A stretch of DNA of 64,000 nucleotides from an uncultured Candidatus Saccharibacteria bacterium (GCA_947303945.1 CAMYZS010000002.1:23548-87547); one strand, 5' to 3'. Shown: positions 48,334 to 59,006, numbered from the stretch's first letter. The notes: generated from the letters alone by a model not told the origin. Numbers and translations: made by a program.

Positions 48334-51300
48334 TTAGGTAGCTGTTGTTTCGGTTTGCTTATAACTTGCTAAAAATTCGCCAAGAGCAGTTCGCATTTTG
48401 TTATACCCTTCTTTGCTCATATTTCTAGCTACGAAATTATCATTAAGTCCATTTACGTGGTTTTCGCCAAAATCGATAAGTGAGTAGTTCATTTTGAATT
48501 GCTCGAAATTTTCGCCGCACTCGTTTGCGACCTTCATGAAGCTTTCGGCTGCCGCTACGAAGGAACCCCCGTTTTGGAGAACCCAGTTCTCTATACCTAC
48601 TCCACCTAGCCCACCTTGTGGGACGTCTCCGCGGTCTGGCTTATATGCTTTGGCATGCTTAAGGAGGCGTTTGGCAAATATGACATTTGCCGTTGCGATA
48701 CGTCTTTGTTCTTCCGTCATTGATTCGTAAAACTGCCCTAACGCTACGTCTGTCGAGTATTTAACTTTATTTGTTTTCGTAGAGAATGTAACGTCGATAT
48801 CTACGGTTTCTTCGAGCCCTGATAATTTTACGTTCTTAGCCCTAATATTCCCGCTTTTTACTATATCTTCGTAGCTTAAGCCGAGCTTGTCGCAAAAAGC
48901 ATTGCGAATTGACTCTAATGCGTTTTTGTCTTTGGTTATTTTTCTATCAAGTTTCATCATGAAGTCGAAATCGCCATCGCCTGGTGCGTTAGAATATCGT
49001 CCGGTAGAGCCGGTATCTATTACTTCAGCGACACCTTCGGTTAAATCGCCACTTAGTTCTTCTCTCATGCTAAGGTTGAATTGTTGAAGAATTGGCAATA
49101 AAACCTCGTTCTTTATTGCGTCCCGCTTCTTGTCGACTTCCTCTTTGTTGTTTTGTAATTTGACTATAGTGTCCTCTGTTCCTTCTATTTTTACGCCGTC
49201 GGGTAAGACATATTCGGGTATTGATAAATCTTTCACCAATGCGCGTTCGGGTGCATCTGCTGTTATAAATTTACTCTTACCGTCTTTGGTGAATTCCCGA
49301 AGCCCTAGTACTATTAGCTTCATTTTATCGTATTCGTCTGGCGAGAATACTAGTTTACGTCCGGCCTTGTCTACAATAGGAGTATAGAAGTCGTCATTTT
49401 TAACGATTTCGTATTTCATGCGATCAAGATCATTATCTTCACCAGTTCTTCTTATAGAGTCATGGATCATATAATCTATTCCAGTAGATGCGAAGCCTAC
49501 GAGTATTCCATAATTACTCTCGTCGTTTTGCCATATTTCATATTTTTGAGGGTCATATGTTCCGTTTTCGCTTTCTGTTACGAAACGATTTCGTCCTGAA
49601 TTTGCGTCGCCTTTCATTACGACCATGCAGCTCTTTGGTTCAAACGCGGCTATCTCATTCTTCTTATTTACGCCCTCGGAAATATCGCCACTTAGGCCGT
49701 CCGGTAATACGTTTACATCTGAGTCTAGCGGGGTGGTATCGCTTTTGACTTGGCCATTTAGAAATTCCTTACAAAGGAAGCCATTTCGTAGTGATGGTCC
49801 TAAATACTCTACGTCAAGTGATTTAATGATATCTCCTGATTCTAGTTTAAAATTGCCTTCAGCTGCAGCTTTTCTATTTCTAGCGTCGGCTTCTGCTACT
49901 GCTCTGTCTATTCTTTCGATTGCTTCGCTACAGGTTTTGATACCTAGCATATAGCCGAAGCTTTGAACTATTCTGTCGGGGACGCTAAATCTTTCGTTTG
50001 GGGTGAATTCTTTCGATATGTTTCTAACATCTTCAATAGTGTTGCCGGTTCTTTGGAATGGGGCTATTTTTCCTTTCTGGGTATTACGATATATAGTATC
50101 TAGATGTTCCAGATATACTTCTAGTATCCTCTCGTCTTCTTCTGAGACTTTGCTCGTTCCGTCGATTACTTGCTCTGCGAGTGAGGCTCCTTTTTGGAGG
50201 TTAATTAAATATTTTCTTAAGTCTCTATTGTTTGATTCGAGGGATGCTCTAAGTAAGTTTGCGAATAGGACTGAATCTTTACTCTCAATCAGCTGTCTGT
50301 ATTCTGCAATATTGCTTGGTAACGTGTCGGGATTGGCTGGCGCTTCGATGCGTCCCTTGAGTGCCCCTCTTTCCATTTGATAAGGAAAGCTGCCGGTCGG
50401 ATATAGGATGCGGAAAGTCCTATATACTTTACCTACATATGGAATGTTGTTTTTTACAAAAACAGATTCGATTTCTTGCATTTTTTCTTTCACCAGTTCG
50501 CTAGACGTATTTTCGAGAATCGCTTTGGCGAAGTCAATTGGGTGGCTAGATATTTCTTCAGCATTTGAATACGTGAGATTGTTTAATGTGTCTGCAATTT
50601 CTGGTATTGTTTCTACATTGGTTCTTTCGAGGTTCTTTATGATATAGTTCTTATAAAGGTCTTTTATCGCGTCGTCATCTATTCTTCCATAACCGTCGAT
50701 AGCCTCATTGTGTTTTTCGTCAAACGGCATATTATTGCGTGTGTCCATGTCTTGCTTATAAATAAAGTCAAAGTCTTTGTTGGCAAAACTATCCAACCAA
50801 AGGGCTGCTTTCGGTCCGGTTCCGTCGAAGTATTTTGAAATCTCGTCTGGAGATAGTTTTTGGATAACTGTTGATGTTAGCATTCTTTTATATGAGTTCA
50901 AGAACGCCACTTCGGCTTCGCTGAACCCCATCTTAGCCTTAGCCTCGTCGCTTTGATCCGAGAGAAACAGATAGTCTTTACTCTGGAGGCAATGCTGCCA
51001 CAGTTCCTGCTTTGGCCCAGTTTCGTCGAAGTATTTTGGAATCTCGCGCGAGCGCATATTGCCAATAACTCGCGACGACATGAAGTTTTGATATGTGTCT
51101 AAAAACGCCACTTCGGCTTCACTGAACCCCATTTTGGCCTTAGTTTCGTCGCTTTGCTCCGAGAGAAATTGATAGTCTCTACTCTGGAGACATTGCTGCC
51201 ACAGTTCCTGCTTTGGTCCAGTTTCGTCGAAGTATTTTGGAATCTCATCTGGAGACATGTTTTGGATAACTGTTGATGTTAGCATTCTTTTATATGAGTT

Positions 51301-53433
51301 CAAAAACGCCACTTCGGCTTCACTGAACCCCATTTTGGCCTTAGTTTCGTCGCTTTGCTCCGAGAGGAATTGATAGTCTTTATTCTGGAGACAATGTTGC
51401 CACAGTTCCTGCTTTGGCCCAGTTTCGTCGAAGTATTTTGGAATCTCGCGTGGGTGTATATTGCCGATAACTTGTGACGATATTGAGCTTTGATATGTGT
51501 CTAGGAATGCCATCTCGGCTCCGTTAAGCCCCATGGTAATTCTAGTCTCTTCGTTTTGTTTTAAGAGAAACTGGTATTCTTCTTTTTGTAGGAAGAATCT
51601 CCATAATTCTGGTCTGGGCCCGGTTTCGTTAAAATATTTTAAGGCAGTTTCTAATTCTATACTAAAAGGGTTATTGTCGCCATTTAACATTGATACTATT
51701 TTTTGACCTCTATTTCCTTGCATGAATGTCTGTACGTGCTCGGATAGCTGTTGCGCTTTTGATAGATTCGTTTTTTCTGTCGGGTCTAGCACGATGCTGT
51801 AGTGTTGCCGTTCGGATTTGTCGTGAATAAAACCCCAATAGCCCGTCATTCTGGCATAAAAATTAGCATTTGGCTCGCCATTATCGTCGAAGTTTGAGCT
51901 AGGGAAATATTCTGATGGGATATAGAATTTCAATCGTTCTTTTTCGGTAAAGTTGCCGTTAGCAATAGCATCAATAGTACTAATCTGCCTGCATGACGGA
52001 TAATTATCGAAGGCTTTTCTTCTTTGCATATCCTTAATTATCTGTCGATCTTGCATGAGCATTAATAATATTTTTGGTACTTTGTTCGGACTATTCGAAT
52101 GAGCCTCGGCTGCTCTTTTTTCTACCTGTTCTTCAATTGTCTCTAGGATTATGTCCTGAAATTTCGGTTGGTTTATGGCATCTAGCAATTTTGGGTTCTG
52201 ATATTTTTCTATACTTATACTATCTGCGTCATCAGTATACCGGTCAGCAAATAATCTCATTACAGTTTCTTGCGAAAAGTCTAGCAGGTCTAAATTATTT
52301 AAAATTTCTTTGTCGTATTGGCTGTGTCTATTCGTGAATAGTTCGAGCATATTCCTGCCCGCTTTTTTCGAGATTTCATCCCAGTATTTTACGGCTTCGC
52401 TGCTGTCTGGTCTTGGATTTAGTCCATATTCTTGTGCGGTAGTTACTATACTAAGTGCATCTTTGCTAACGAATTCGTGGTTTAATGCCGAGTCGATAAC
52501 TTTTTGCGTAATTCTTGAGTATTCCGCATCATCGAACACTTTGTTCTCTATCAGTTCTCTTGTGACTTCTTTAAGTTTGTTTTTATATTCGTCCTCTTCT
52601 TGCCCTATTAGTAGCCCCATCGGGCGTATGCCGTCGATCGCGATATCGTCGAAAACGCATACTCCATATTCCTTCAGTAGCTTTAGGTCATCAAGCTCTT
52701 TATTGTCGATTTTAAGTTCATAAAGTATATTTAATACCCTTGTCCTTGCTAACTCTGCATAGTTGCCATTATCGATAAAATCTTCCTTAAATTTTCTTTG
52801 CCCATCATCCGTCTTGGCCATTTCTTTGTAGATTTTAGCAAGATAACCATTGCCGATTCGATTGTGTTGCTCTAGCATCTTGTCGTAAAAATCTGGATTT
52901 TCGACGATAACTCGTATAGGCATATCGAATGCGTTTATTAGCTGCCATGCGTCAGCATCGTCGTAACCTTCTGCGTCTGTTGGGTCTTGGATTGCATGGA
53001 TTTGTCTACCGGTTTCTATAGCGTAATCCCTTGACCATAACCCTTTGCTATTTTCGTTAAAGGTTTTAACGGCTTCGTTTATTATCGTATCAGCTTTGTC
53101 ATATTCTGTCGCATATAATCGTTCATACTCCTTTAGCCCTTCGGTGAAATTATTGATTGCCTGTTTTTGCTGTTCGCTAAGTGTGCTGTTTATATCTTCT
53201 TCTTTAATATGTAGCTTGAGTGGTTCTTCTGTTTGTTGGTGTGCACCTTCGAGCTTTTGTGAAATATCAATTAATGTCTCCCCATAATGCTCCAGCTCAT
53301 CTATAGTATCGCGTTCGGCAAATTCATGATTATTTTGTCCATTTTGAAATTCTGCGTTGCTGGTAAGGGTGTCATAGTCTGCGGTTTGCTTTTCTTGGCT
53401 ATTGCTCTGACTTATTGTTGTTTCGTTAAGCAT
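48334..53433 (-). CDS. Giant repeat protein with C-terminal CCA/OAS-like nucleotidyltransferase
   Basis: ORF to 53550 (1738 aa), likely start ATG 53433 (SD AGAGG); EVIDTGSTGRYSNAPGDGDFDFMMKLD, VDIDVTFS, FAKRLLKHAKAY...GLGGVGIENWVLQNGGSF; about five 67-aa repeats. Confidence 0.8.
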   Translation of the reverse strand: MLNETTISQSNSQEKQTADYDTLTSNAEFQNGQNNHEFAERDTIDELEHYGETLIDISQKLEGAHQQTEEPLKLHIKEEDINSTLSEQQKQAINNFTEGLKEYERLYATEYDKADTIINEAVKTFNENSKGLWSRDYAIETGRQIHAIQDPTDAEGYDDADAWQLINAFDMPIRVIVENPDFYDKMLEQHNRIGNGYLAKIYKEMAKTDDGQRKFKEDFIDNGNYAELARTRVLNILYELKIDNKELDDLKLLKEYGVCVFDDIAIDGIRPMGLLIGQEEDEYKNKLKEVTRELIENKVFDDAEYSRITQKVIDSALNHEFVSKDALSIVTTAQEYGLNPRPDSSEAVKYWDEISKKAGRNMLELFTNRHSQYDKEILNNLDLLDFSQETVMRLFADRYTDDADSISIEKYQNPKLLDAINQPKFQDIILETIEEQVEKRAAEAHSNSPNKVPKILLMLMQDRQIIKDMQRRKAFDNYPSCRQISTIDAIANGNFTEKERLKFYIPSEYFPSSNFDDNGEPNANFYARMTGYWGFIHDKSERQHYSIVLDPTEKTNLSKAQQLSEHVQTFMQGNRGQKIVSMLNGDNNPFSIELETALKYFNETGPRPELWRFFLQKEEYQFLLKQNEETRITMGLNGAEMAFLDTYQSSISSQVIGNIHPREIPKYFDETGPKQELWQHCLQNKDYQFLSEQSDETKAKMGFSEAEVAFLNSYKRMLTSTVIQNMSPDEIPKYFDETGPKQELWQQCLQSRDYQFLSEQSDETKAKMGFSEAEVAFLDTYQNFMSSRVIGNMRSREIPKYFDETGPKQELWQHCLQSKDYLFLSDQSDEAKAKMGFSEAEVAFLNSYKRMLTSTVIQKLSPDEISKYFDGTGPKAALWLDSFANKDFDFIYKQDMDTRNNMPFDEKHNEAIDGYGRIDDDAIKDLYKNYIIKNLERTNVETIPEIADTLNNLTYSNAEEISSHPIDFAKAILENTSSELVKEKMQEIESVFVKNNIPYVGKVYRTFRILYPTGSFPYQMERGALKGRIEAPANPDTLPSNIAEYRQLIESKDSVLFANLLRASLESNNRDLRKYLINLQKGASLAEQVIDGTSKVSEEDERILEVYLEHLDTIYRNTQKGKIAPFQRTGNTIEDVRNISKEFTPNERFSVPDRIVQSFGYMLGIKTCSEAIERIDRAVAEADARNRKAAAEGNFKLESGDIIKSLDVEYLGPSLRNGFLCKEFLNGQVKSDTTPLDSDVNVLPDGLSGDISEGVNKKNEIAAFEPKSCMVVMKGDANSGRNRFVTESENGTYDPQKYEIWQNDESNYGILVGFASTGIDYMIHDSIRRTGEDNDLDRMKYEIVKNDDFYTPIVDKAGRKLVFSPDEYDKMKLIVLGLREFTKDGKSKFITADAPERALVKDLSIPEYVLPDGVKIEGTEDTIVKLQNNKEEVDKKRDAIKNEVLLPILQQFNLSMREELSGDLTEGVAEVIDTGSTGRYSNAPGDGDFDFMMKLDRKITKDKNALESIRNAFCDKLGLSYEDIVKSGNIRAKNVKLSGLEETVDIDVTFSTKTNKVKYSTDVALGQFYESMTEEQRRIATANVIFAKRLLKHAKAYKPDRGDVPQGGLGGVGIENWVLQNGGSFVAAAESFMKVANECGENFEQFKMNYSLIDFGENHVNGLNDNFVARNMSKEGYNKMRTALGEFLASYKQTETTAT
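50815..51660 (-). repeat. Intragenic tandem repeats, about 201 bp (67 aa)
   Basis: YFDETGPKQELWQHCLQ.KDYQFLSEQSDETKAKMGFSEAEVAFL... units at 201-bp spacing (tcgaagtatt near 50825, 51025, 51226, 51427). Confidence 0.9.
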
Positions 53434-53663
53434 TGTTGACTTTACCTCTGGATTGACTATAATAATAAACTCTTTTCTTATTATAAAACATTGCACTGAT
53501 GAATGCCATTTATTCTTTATGCTTAAATCCTGTATGCGCAATTGATGCATATTGTAGCTGAGGGCTGTATGGTAATATTGCGTGATTTAGTCCTCATGTG
53601 CGTACGGTCGGAGAAGTTTACGGGAGTCAATCTTGCCATCTCTGTTTCTCTACTTAGCACAAA

Positions 53664-53692
53664 AAAACTTCAAGTAAATACTTGAAGTTTTT
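53664..53692 (-). terminator. Terminator after tRNA-Tyr
   Basis: AACTTCAAGTAAATACTTGAAGTT hairpin with T-run on minus strand. Confidence 0.7.
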
Positions 53693-53695
53693 TCA

Positions 53696-53781
53696 TGGTG
53701 CTGGGAGTAGGAGTCGAACCTACGAAGGCCGAAGCCGGCAGATTTACAGTCTGATGCGTTTGACCACTTCGCTATCCCAGC
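53696..53781 (-). tRNA. tRNA-Tyr (GTA), CCA encoded
   Basis: GCTGGGA...TCCCAGC acceptor, GGTTCGACTCC T-arm, anticodon loop with GTA, long variable arm. Confidence 0.93.
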
Positions 53782-53868
53782 GAATGTCTATATGTTATCA
53801 TTTTTATGTTCTTTAGGCAAGAAAAAGCCCGTCACACCTTTTAGGTGTGGCGGGTAGGCTTGAGACGC

Positions 53869-54204
53869 TTATTTGCCGAGATCCTCTGCAAGACGCTCGA
53901 TGTATTCGTCGCGATGATCTCCGGCGAAACAATGCACGAGATGCTCCACTTCCTCATCGCGATCCTGACAGTTGCGGAGTTCATGGATTTTGTCGTCGTG
54001 ACACTTGTTCCGCAGCAAGAATCCGTGTATATATCTCAGATTAATATACCAAGGTGGAGTTGATGTGTAATCTGAATAATACACGCAGTCATTTTCTTTG
54101 TCGTAGACTGTCGTTGGTTGCTGTTGCTCGGGCCTATATTCGTAGCGGACCGAAAACTTAATTATTGCGTCTCTAAATGGCATGCATATATCTCTTGTAA
54201 ACAA
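53869..54204 (-). CDS. Hypothetical protein (111 aa), TTG start
   Basis: SD AAAGGAGG about 9 nt before TTG; terminator downstream at about 53823-53853. Confidence 0.6.
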   Translation of the reverse strand: MFTRDICMPFRDAIIKFSVRYEYRPEQQQPTTVYDKENDCVYYSDYTSTPPWYINLRYIHGFLLRNKCHDDKIHELRNCQDRDEEVEHLVHCFAGDHRDEYIERLAEDLGK

Positions 54205-54315
54205 ATCGGTTTTCCTCCTTTTTGCTAGTATCGGTTATGCACTATGTATAGTTTTACATTATTTTGTTTGATCTGTCAAATAGTGCTTTAATAATGTTGG
54301 AGGTATAGGTGCAAA

Positions 54316-54969
54316 ATGAAATTGAATCATGAATTGCAACAATATATTGAGGAGAACATTCTTCCTAGTTATAAGAAGAATGACTTGGGGCATAATTTGA
54401 AACATGTTAAATATGTAATAAATAGGAGTTTAAAGTTTGCAGATAAGGTTGATGGTGTTAATTATGACATGGTCTATACGATTGCGGCCTATCATGACAT
54501 TGGTCATTACATCGACGCCAAAAATCACGAGAAGGTGTCTGCCAAGATGTTGCTTGCCGATAAGACTTTGAGGAAATTCTTTACTAAAGAACAAATGAAG
54601 ATTATGTCTGAGGCGGTATATGATCATCGCGCAAGTATGGAAGGCGAGCCAAGAAGCATTTATGGAAAGATTGTCTCGTCGGCAGATAGAAATACCCTAG
54701 TTGAGGTTCCATTTGAGCGAACATATGCGTATCGGGTTGAGCATAGTCCTAATAGTACGCTAGATGAAATAATTGAGGAATCGAGACAGCATATCTTGAA
54801 CAAATTTGGCAGAATGGGGTACGCGAATGAGAAGATGTATTTTGAGGATATAGATTATAAGAACTTTTTAGATAATATTGCAGCATTAGCGGAAGACAAA
54901 GATGAATTTAGGCGTAAGTTTATCGAGGTTAACGGATTAAGCGCTGAGGCGTCAATAAACGCTATTTAA
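54316..54969 (+). CDS. HD-domain phosphohydrolase
   Basis: HNLKHVKYV..., AAYHDIGHYID, SSADRNT. Confidence 0.85.
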   Translation: MKLNHELQQYIEENILPSYKKNDLGHNLKHVKYVINRSLKFADKVDGVNYDMVYTIAAYHDIGHYIDAKNHEKVSAKMLLADKTLRKFFTKEQMKIMSEAVYDHRASMEGEPRSIYGKIVSSADRNTLVEVPFERTYAYRVEHSPNSTLDEIIEESRQHILNKFGRMGYANEKMYFEDIDYKNFLDNIAALAEDKDEFRRKFIEVNGLSAEASINAI

Positions 54970-55008
54970 GGTAGAAAGAGTCGCGATATGGCAATCGCCA
55001 CGATGTAA

Positions 55009-55037
55009 TTGACGCACTGGCTGCTATATGTTATAAT
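55009..55037 (+). promoter_or_regulatory. Sigma70-like promoter
   Basis: TTGACG-17-TATAAT. Confidence 0.75.
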
Positions 55038-55094
55038 TAGATTTGGCATAGACCATTAATGTACCTTTAAAAAAGCACAGAGGAGGGGGGAATC

Positions 55095-56468
55095 ATGGCT
55101 AAAAAGAAGATTAGAAGAACTGCATCTAAGGCCAAGAGAGCATTAAATGATCCTAGCAGCAAGTTAATATACGTTCCTGGTTATGGGAAGTGTGTTGCTG
55201 CCGATGAACTAGTTTCGGCGATGCTCTTAAGTCTACCATTAGTCTTCGAGAAAGTGGCAAGAAGGATAGTAAATGAGTTTTATTTTACGCAAACGATCAA
55301 CGATTTGATCGCGAATGTAATTTTTATCCTGTTGTTCCCTGGCTATAATAGTGCCAGCAAGGAGGAGTGGGACAGATTTTACAATGAGATAAAAGAGCCA
55401 GTAATCTTGCCGACGATCTGGTGCTTAGCAAACACCTTCGATGGTATACAGGTGTACGGCCGGCTAATAAGATCTTACCGAGCCATCGTGTTGTCATATC
55501 TTGAAAGGCCCAGTATGTTTGGATGTGTCGGTGTTGCTGCCTTTCATTACCTCGACGTGGCGTCAATCAAGGGGTTAGATGAAGATTATAAGCAAAAGAT
55601 AATCTCCGAGCTCGAACTTGATTTGACCGATAAAGAGGTTAGAATGGCGGCCCTGAAAGGACTGGAAGCTGTCTGCCAATGGCCAATCGATCAGTTGGGG
55701 GTTGAATGTGAGTATCAAATACTCGACTGGTATTTAAAGACCCTTGGACTGATTAGCTGCGAGAAGACTGAAAAAGCCGCTCTGCGAAAACTGTATCAGG
55801 CGTTTCAGAGTGGGCGCAAAGAGCTGATGGTCTACTTTGAACGGAACGAAGAGATATTTAGCGATCTCTTCCGAAGATATCCTGAATATAATTGTATTCA
55901 GTGTGGCTTCTTTGAAAGAAGCAAGCTGGAGGACATCTTCAAGGAATATGGAGTACCACTGACATATCAGGCATATGACATATTCTCACTTCCGTCGCCC
56001 ATGATGAAAGTTTACAATCCGAAAAATAGCCGTAGGGGTGAAACGAGAATCGTCAATAGGATTCCCGACGAGAGTTATAAGGTGCTCATTTTGAGCGCTC
56101 TTGCGAGATTATCTATTGACCTTGCTCGAAATTGTTCTGAATGCAGTTTCGTCAATATTCAGCCGAACAGCTTCAGCAATGGAGATTTCGCCGCAGCTAG
56201 AACGACTCGAAAACGGAAATACGTCGCTATTCAGTGGCGGTTCCGGGATGAATATTGGATTCTAGTTGATTCCGTAAAGCCGGAAAATGCTATATATTTA
56301 TGGCATGGAAAAGACTTGGAAAAAGGGATCAGTATCATCTTGCAAAATAAAACATATACTCTCTCAAGAGAGGATGTTCGGCGCCGATACCATCGGGTAA
56401 ATACGAAAGACACCTACTTAATATATCGGCAGCTTATACTTGATGCTGGAGGGGGTGATGTGCTTTAA
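55095..56468 (+). CDS. Orphan protein (457 aa)
   Basis: SD AGAGGAGGGGGGAA, promoter upstream, hairpin plus T-run downstream (ccggttgaaaaaccggtggcttttt region). Confidence 0.75.
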   Translation: MAKKKIRRTASKAKRALNDPSSKLIYVPGYGKCVAADELVSAMLLSLPLVFEKVARRIVNEFYFTQTINDLIANVIFILLFPGYNSASKEEWDRFYNEIKEPVILPTIWCLANTFDGIQVYGRLIRSYRAIVLSYLERPSMFGCVGVAAFHYLDVASIKGLDEDYKQKIISELELDLTDKEVRMAALKGLEAVCQWPIDQLGVECEYQILDWYLKTLGLISCEKTEKAALRKLYQAFQSGRKELMVYFERNEEIFSDLFRRYPEYNCIQCGFFERSKLEDIFKEYGVPLTYQAYDIFSLPSPMMKVYNPKNSRRGETRIVNRIPDESYKVLILSALARLSIDLARNCSECSFVNIQPNSFSNGDFAAARTTRKRKYVAIQWRFRDEYWILVDSVKPENAIYLWHGKDLEKGISIILQNKTYTLSREDVRRRYHRVNTKDTYLIYRQLILDAGGGDVL

Positions 56469-56570
56469 ACATTATGCCATCGGTTGAAAAACCGGTGGCT
56501 TTTTGTTGTTTATAGCAGCTGTGGGTTTTAAAAAAGCACAAACTTCGTTTGTGTTTTCCGTTCTTTTTTA

Positions 56571-56646
56571 TGGAGCCGCAAATCAGACTTGAACTGATGA
56601 CCTGCCGCTTACAAGGCGGCTGCTCTACCAACTGAGCTATTGCGGC
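56571..56646 (-). tRNA. tRNA-Thr (TGT), CCA encoded
   Basis: GCCGCAATAGCTCAGTTGGTAGAGC...CTTGTAAG...GTTCAAGTCTGATTTGCGGCTCCA. Confidence 0.93.
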
Positions 56647-56661
56647 ACAGATGTGCTTATT

Positions 56662-57459
56662 TTAGATGATTTTACGTTTTTTGGCAACTTTTTTATTGTC
56701 CTTCGTATGTACACGAATGGTCTTCGCGGTAGTTTTGGAAGATTTGCGTTCGGGTTTGGCTGGTTTGATGGCCTTTGGCTTTGGCGCCTTCTTGGTGCGG
56801 CGGATGAGATGGTGTTTTTGTTTCGCGGATTCGGCGACGACTCTTTCGCGCTCGGCTTGCAAATCGTCGATGCGTTTGCGAGTTAGTTCGATATTCTCGA
56901 GATCGCCGAAGTTCTCGTAGAGCTCTAAGAGATGGCGCAGGACTACGGTTGTTGGATTAAGGCTATAGGCGGTTTCGAGTGCTTCTGCAGCCTTGTGGCG
57001 TTCGCCGATTTTTTCGAGTGCTTTTGCGTAGGCAATATAACGGCCTGGCTGGTCGCCCTCGAGCTCGATTGCTTGCGAGAATGCCATGGCGGCTTTTTCG
57101 TATTTACCGGTTTCAAGATAAATTAAACCAACATTATGGAGGCTAGATGCATTATTATCTAACGATTGGGCAATTTCGAAGCATTCAATTGCTTCTTTAT
57201 AATGCTGCTCTTTTGCGTAAAGAATACCGAGGCGATTGTAGGCGGCGGCATTCTTCTCGTCGAATTTGAGGATCGTAAGGAGGGCTTTTTCGGCTTTAAG
57301 TGGTTTGCGCTCGCGCATTGCAGTTTGTGCTATGCTCCAGAGTTTTTTCATTTGTGGTGTCTTGTTTGTGTTATCTATGTCTTGAGTCTCGAGATGGTAG
57401 TTTGGGATGAAAAAAGCCGTAAAGAAAACTAGCACTAAAATCAGAATTGCTGCAAGCAT
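56662..57459 (-). CDS. TPR-repeat protein with N-terminal TM
   Basis: AAAYNRLGILYAKEQHYKEAIECFEIAQSLD... TPR repeats. Confidence 0.85.
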   Translation of the reverse strand: MLAAILILVLVFFTAFFIPNYHLETQDIDNTNKTPQMKKLWSIAQTAMRERKPLKAEKALLTILKFDEKNAAAYNRLGILYAKEQHYKEAIECFEIAQSLDNNASSLHNVGLIYLETGKYEKAAMAFSQAIELEGDQPGRYIAYAKALEKIGERHKAAEALETAYSLNPTTVVLRHLLELYENFGDLENIELTRKRIDDLQAERERVVAESAKQKHHLIRRTKKAPKPKAIKPAKPERKSSKTTAKTIRVHTKDNKKVAKKRKII

Positions 57460-57466
57460 ATACGTA

Positions 57467-58132
57467 TTATACCATACCGGCTATTAGTTGTAGCTTAATG
57501 TGCCCATTGGCTCTGAGGGCATCAGAGGTGTTAAGCAGACTCTCGAGTCGATCTAGATATTTAGCTTGTCCAGTAACAAAATACGTTTTATAGATTAGTT
57601 GAATTGCGGTATCGACAATGGCAATAGCTTTGCTGCGTGCATCTTTCTTTTCTTTGGCGATTTTGTCGCAAAAACTTGGTAAATCTTGTTGGGTGCAAGT
57701 GATGTATTTTTTGGCGGTAGCGAGCAGTTCGGGGTCTATATTGGGCGCATCACTTATTTTTGTCGTTGGTATAAAGTAGTAGTTTTGCGCGCGCGATTTG
57801 ATGGTGGGTAAGATTTTTGCAGAGTTTTGGACGAGAAACACAAAATGAACATTCTCGCCTGGCTCTTCGAGGGTTTTAAGGAAAGTGTTTGCGGCTGAGT
57901 CGTTCATGTTTTCGCCATTTTCTAACACAATAATTAATGATTTGCTTTGTTTGGTATGAACTAGGGCTGAAATCTCATCGATAACTTCCTTGGTATAGAA
58001 ATCTTTATCGACTGGCTTAAAATGATGGGCTTTGGGCAGAATTGCACCGAAGTTCTCGGTTGGTAATTCGAAAATTGAAAAGCCGGTTTTTTGGCTGATT
58101 CGACTAATATCGTCAATGCTATTTAAGTGCAT
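57467..58132 (-). CDS. DNA polymerase III delta-prime-like AAA protein
   Basis: NDSAANTFLKTLEEPGENVHFVFLVQNSAKILPTIKSRAQ; start taken at MHLNSIDD. Confidence 0.75.
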   Translation of the reverse strand: MHLNSIDDISRISQKTGFSIFELPTENFGAILPKAHHFKPVDKDFYTKEVIDEISALVHTKQSKSLIIVLENGENMNDSAANTFLKTLEEPGENVHFVFLVQNSAKILPTIKSRAQNYYFIPTTKISDAPNIDPELLATAKKYITCTQQDLPSFCDKIAKEKKDARSKAIAIVDTAIQLIYKTYFVTGQAKYLDRLESLLNTSDALRANGHIKLQLIAGMV

Positions 58133-59006
58133 CGCTGAAATCTTTCGGCAATTCTGCGGTGAAAGTTTTGCGCTCGCCGTGTTCGGTACCGGGGATGGTG
58201 ATTTCGAGCGCTTGCGCATGGAGATACATGCGGTTAGCCTTGCTGCCTTTTGGGTTATAGACCTTGTCGCCCAGAATTGGCGTGCCGATATAGGCGAGAT
58301 GAATGCGGAGTTGGTGAGTGCGACCGGTTTGCGGTTTGAGTTCTAATAATGCGCGTTTTTCTCCTTGTGCGATTATTTTATACTCCGTAATTGCTTCCCT
58401 ACCGTTTTCGTCCGGCGTAAAAGTGGTTGGCTTTTTGAGGTTGCGTGCGAGTGGAATATTGATGATTGCGTGCGCTTGTTTTGGGATGCCTTCTACGACT
58501 GCGTAGTAAGTTTTATGGGTTTTGCGTTGCTGAAATTGCTTCTGTAACATACCTTTAGTGGTGAAGTTTTTGGCGACAATAATTACGCCAGAAGTGTCCC
58601 GATCGAGTCGATGCACGATTTCGCCCCAGTCTTCGATGGCTGGCTCCGGTGAATAGTCGCCTTTTTTGATGCTGAGTAGCCCTGCTGGTTTATTGAATAC
58701 AATAACATTATCGTCTTCATAGATAATCGGTGGTTTTTGGGATTTGGCTTCTGCTGGAAGCTCTAGCTCTATTTTCGCGTCGTCTTCGATGAGTGTGTTT
58801 GGTTTCGTGACAACTCGATTATTCACCGTTACGCGGCCATCTTTAATGAATTTCTGGATTGTGGCGCGACTATAGCGTGGGTATTGTTCAAGGGTTTTAA
58901 TATCTAGTCGGTAAAGTTCAGCTTCTGGTTCCGTTTTGGTGTTATCAAAAGGAATATCGCCATTGATTTTGCGGGATAATTCTGGTTTACTGAACTTCTT
59001 TGCCAT
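58119..59006 (-). CDS. RluA-family pseudouridine synthase with S4 domain
   Basis: VHRLDRDTSGVIIVAKN, LELKPQTGRTHQLRIHLAYIGTPILGDKVY. Confidence 0.95.
   Translation of the reverse strand: MAKKFSKPELSRKINGDIPFDNTKTEPEAELYRLDIKTLEQYPRYSRATIQKFIKDGRVTVNNRVVTKPNTLIEDDAKIELELPAEAKSQKPPIIYEDDNVIVFNKPAGLLSIKKGDYSPEPAIEDWGEIVHRLDRDTSGVIIVAKNFTTKGMLQKQFQQRKTHKTYYAVVEGIPKQAHAIINIPLARNLKKPTTFTPDENGREAITEYKIIAQGEKRALLELKPQTGRTHQLRIHLAYIGTPILGDKVYNPKGSKANRMYLHAQALEITIPGTEHGERKTFTAELPKDFSDALK

Noticed and set aside
50815-51660. 201-bp repeats as a CRISPR or mobile element
   Set aside because: Unit length and reading frame show protein repeat expansion; no transposase or terminal inverted repeats
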